Part shown: positions 61,847 through 64,000 of the stretch, piece after piece
Position numbering within the stretch: the first letter of the stretch is position 1
How the letters are laid out: each line of letters opens with the position of its first letter
DNA from: a bacterium M00.F.Ca.ET.205.01.1.1
GTDB lineage: Bacteria > Pseudomonadota > Alphaproteobacteria > Rhizobiales > Rhizobiaceae
Direction of reading: 5' to 3'
DNA length: 64,000 nt
NCBI GenBank assembly: GCA_004791255.1
Contig: SRUQ01000010.1
Location: forward strand, 213,818-277,817
Translations under genes and position numbers: made by a program
Notes under the pieces: model-generated
Databases searched by the model: none
What the model saw: only the letters and a program-made list of their open reading frames with translations
What the model was told of the DNA's origin: nothing

Positions 61847-63601
61847 TTGTTTCGTTTCTTCCGCTCGACGGAAAATCAGCGCCTCGTCGCGAGGCTGGTG
61901 AAAGAATCCTTCCACGAGCATAAATTCGGCTACGGCGCCGCCATAGTGTCGATGCTGGTGGTGGCAGCCATGACCGGCGCCAGTGCCTGGATTCTGCGCG
62001 AGATCACCAACGAATTCGTCATCTTCAAGAGGCTCGATCGCATCAACCTGATCGCGGGCGGCGTTGCGGTGATCTTCCTGCTCAAGGGCGTGGCCAATTT
62101 CGTCCAGGCCTATTTCATGAGCCGGGTCGGCAACGCCATCATCGCCGACCGGCAGCGCAAGATCTATGACCGCATCCTTGCCCAGGGCATCGAGTTCTAT
62201 CACTCGACCTCGTCATCCGACCTGATCACCCGCATGACCAACAATGCGCAGGCCGCACGCAACGTGCTTGACCTCATCGTCACATCCTATGTGCGCGATC
62301 TGGTGACGCTGATCGTCCTTGTGATGGTCATGATCTGGCAACAGCCGGCCTTGTCCTTGATCTGCTTCGTCGTCGGGCCGGTGGCTATCTATGGCGTCAA
62401 TCGCATCCTGAAGCGGGTCCGCAAGTTCGCCGCCATGGAATTTCGCTCGGTCGGCCAGATCGTGCAGGTGATTCAGGAAACCGCGGTCGGCGTGCGCGTG
62501 GTCAAATCCTTCAACCTCGAAGGCTTGATGCGCAAGCGCATGTACAAGGCGGTGTCGGACGTGGAGAACCGCGCCAACAACATCGCCACGCTGGAAGCGG
62601 CCACAAGCCCGGTGATGGAAACGCTTGCCGGGTTCGCGATTGCAGGCGCCGTCCTGGTCAGCGGCCTGCTGGTGCTGCAGGGCGGCCAGATGCCGGGCAA
62701 CATCATGGCCTTCATCGCGGCGCTGTTGCTCGCCTATGAGCCGGCGAAGCGCCTGGCGCGCGTGCGCATCTCACTGGAGAGCGGCATTGTCGGCGTGCGC
62801 ATGATGTTCGAGCTGGCCGACCGGCCGCTGACCCTGGCCGAAAAACCCGATGCGCGGCCGCTGCGGTCCGGGCCGGGCGAAATCCGGTTCGACAATGTGA
62901 GCTTTTCCTACCAGGATGGCACGCCGGTGCTGTCGCGGTTCGACCTGACCTTCGCCCCCGGCAAGATGACGGCGCTGGTCGGGCCGTCGGGTGGCGGCAA
63001 GTCGACGATCCTCAACCTGATCATGCGCATGTACGATCCGCGAAGCGGCAAGGTGATGCTCGACGGCCAGGACATTTCCAATGCCACGCTCGCATCGCTG
63101 CGGGAAAAGATCGCCTATGTCAGCCAGGACACCTTCCTGTTTGCCGGCACCATCATGCACAACATCCGGCTTGGACGGCAGGACGCCACCGACGCGGAGG
63201 TGATTGCCGCCGCCAGGGCGGCCAATGCGCATGAGTTCATTCTTGCGCAGGCCAAGGGCTATGAGACCGACGTCGGCGAGAATGGCGGCCTGCTGTCCGG
63301 CGGCCAGCGCCAGCGCATCTCGATCGCCCGCGCCATGCTGCGCAACGCCGAAATCCTGCTCCTGGACGAAGCGACCAGCGCGCTTGATGCGGAATCGGAA
63401 GCATTGTTCCGCGACGCGCTGCACCAGCTGACAGAGGGACGCACCACCATCGTCATCGCCCACCGCCTGTCGACGGTGCATCAGGCCGACACGATCGTCG
63501 TTCTCGAAGCCGGCCAGGTGGTGGAAAGCGGCCCGCACAGGAGCCTGCTCAACCAGGGCGGGCTCTATCAGAAACTTTACGAGTATCAGTTGATGCCGTG
63601 A
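61847..63601 (+). CDS. ABC exporter (MsbA-like half-transporter)
   Basis: 584 residues: N-terminal six-span membrane domain (SFHEHKFGYGAAIVSMLVVAAMTGA), then ATPase with Walker A GPSGGGKST, signature LSGGQRQRISIARAM and Walker B ILLLDEATSALD. Start is TTG 61847 with AAGGA upstream. Works as a homodimer for lipid or drug export. Divergent from the amidohydrolase. Confidence 0.9.
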   Translation: MFRFFRSTENQRLVARLVKESFHEHKFGYGAAIVSMLVVAAMTGASAWILREITNEFVIFKRLDRINLIAGGVAVIFLLKGVANFVQAYFMSRVGNAIIADRQRKIYDRILAQGIEFYHSTSSSDLITRMTNNAQAARNVLDLIVTSYVRDLVTLIVLVMVMIWQQPALSLICFVVGPVAIYGVNRILKRVRKFAAMEFRSVGQIVQVIQETAVGVRVVKSFNLEGLMRKRMYKAVSDVENRANNIATLEAATSPVMETLAGFAIAGAVLVSGLLVLQGGQMPGNIMAFIAALLLAYEPAKRLARVRISLESGIVGVRMMFELADRPLTLAEKPDARPLRSGPGEIRFDNVSFSYQDGTPVLSRFDLTFAPGKMTALVGPSGGGKSTILNLIMRMYDPRSGKVMLDGQDISNATLASLREKIAYVSQDTFLFAGTIMHNIRLGRQDATDAEVIAAARAANAHEFILAQAKGYETDVGENGGLLSGGQRQRISIARAMLRNAEILLLDEATSALDAESEALFRDALHQLTEGRTTIVIAHRLSTVHQADTIVVLEAGQVVESGPHRSLLNQGGLYQKLYEYQLMP

Positions 63602-63610
63602 TATGGGACG

Positions 63611-63922
63611 ATGATGAGCGGTGGGCGATTTCTGTCTTTTCTGCGGTCTATGCTGCTCAGCAGCTGGGTCATGCAGTCCCCTGCGATGGCCATCGATTAT
63701 GACAAATCCATCCATCTCGACGCGGAGAGGCTTGCCGAGCAAGGAATAGAGCATTTCACCGTTTCACGGAAACGGCGTGACGCTCCAGCTCTTTGTTTTG
63801 ACGCAATTCCCAGGGGGCAAGCGCTACGCGCTTGTCCCGGGAAAACCGCTTCACACTTTTCCTGGAATTGCTCTAGAGCGGTTCAGATTTTGACTGAATC
63901 TGTGGGATTCCCGTGGGAGTGA
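63611..63922 (+). pseudogene. Small rhizobial ORF with its 3' half replaced by repeats
   Basis: The frame from 63611 (or ATG 63686) reads MAIDYDKSIHLDAERLAEQGIEHF, resembling the start of a rhizobial small protein. After residue about 51 the codons run through two palindromic repeats (CACCGTTTCACGGAAACGG near 63757-63775 and the repeat at 63789-63874), so the C-terminal half is probably not native. No strong ribosome site. Confidence 0.4.
63789..63874. repeat. Mesorhizobium-type repeat, copy with inner hairpin
   Basis: Same ends as 57617-57674 (CTTTG-TTGACGCAATTCC, then GAAAACCGCTTCACACTTTT and CCTGGAATTGCTCT). It carries about 25 extra bases in the middle with a hairpin: GGGGGCAAGCG / CGCTTGTCCC around CTACG. 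It may end the ABC exporter transcript. Confidence 0.7.
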
Positions 63923-63965
63923 TTTTGTGATTCAAGATGCTGGCTGGATCGGAGGCCAGCATCTC

Positions 63966-64000
63966 ATGACGGCTCCCATTTCAAACGATCTTCGTGAGCG
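63966..64000 (+). mobile_element. Start of IS630-family transposase, cut by the window end
   Basis: ATG 63966 begins a frame MTAPISNDLRE, the N-terminal phrase of IS630-type transposases. It is preceded by a 10-bp perfect inverted repeat AGATGCTGGC (63935-63944) / GCCAGCATCT (63955-63964), which could be part of the element end. Only 11 codons are visible. Confidence 0.62.

Overview
The base composition (GC-rich, strong GC3), the gene content (Fds-type NAD-linked formate dehydrogenase, PmtA-like phospholipid methyltransferase, many ABC uptake systems, MocR/LysR/TetR/DeoR regulators) and several families of short palindromic intergenic repeats point to an alphaproteobacterium of the Rhizobiales, most likely Mesorhizobium or a close relative. 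This is judged by recognition, not by a database search. No rRNA, tRNA or CRISPR array was seen. The window looks like ordinary chromosome, with one IS edge at the far right and a few patches that look acquired or decayed.

Layout. 1-2.7 kb: end of an amino-acid ABC system (binding protein cut by the window, permease) plus a class V aminotransferase/cysteine desulfurase-like enzyme. 2.7-7.9 kb (minus): complete dipeptide-type ABC operon, with binding protein, two permeases and two ATPases. 8.4-11.1 kb: acyl-CoA synthetase with a long Lys/Ala/Pro tail, overlapping a protein-lysine methyltransferase-like gene. 11.4-15.3 kb: TetR regulator divergent from an oxidoreductase/SDR/methyltransferase group, then a decayed 3-ketoacyl-ACP synthase fragment. 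15.3-17.7 kb: pgi with a HAD phosphatase. 18-21.3 kb: MocR regulator and an MttB-family (non-pyrrolysine) methyltransferase. 21.3-26 kb: chromate transporter with a rhodanese-ChrB protein, and a sugar-acid dehydratase. 26-31.4 kb: CoxG-like, RidA, ApbC/Mrp, VOC protein, Pit phosphate transporter with its DUF47 partner, PilZ, and an AT-richer orphan membrane protein.

31.5-38.6 kb: LysR regulator and the fdsGBA-fdhD-fdsD formate dehydrogenase operon, with a clear LysR box in front of fdsG. 38.7-42.4 kb: a three-part hydrolase/cyclase-like/LuxR fusion and several small stress or SnoaL-type proteins. 42.4-49.4 kb (minus): a ydcSTUVW-like operon (putrescine/polyamine-type ABC transporter plus gamma-aminobutyraldehyde dehydrogenase) headed by a LysR gene and a LysR box, with palindromic repeats in three of its gaps. 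49.5-53.1 kb: DedA and PmtA-like genes, then a two-component system. 53-61.7 kb: DeoR regulator, two choline-kinase-like phosphotransferases, a dimethylglycine/sarcosine dehydrogenase-like flavoprotein, a small methyltransferase, an EamA exporter and a cytosine-deaminase-like amidohydrolase. 61.8-64 kb: ABC exporter, a repeat-damaged small ORF, and the first codons of an IS630-type transposase running off the end.

Recurring theme: one-carbon and N-methyl metabolism (formate oxidation, MttB-type demethylation, dimethylglycine/sarcosine-type oxidation to folate, PmtA). The parts most worth a second look are the hairpin-rich leader before the kinase/dehydrogenase operon, the candidate chrB leader RNA, the MocR-mttB pair, and the hydrolase/cyclase-like/LuxR fusion.
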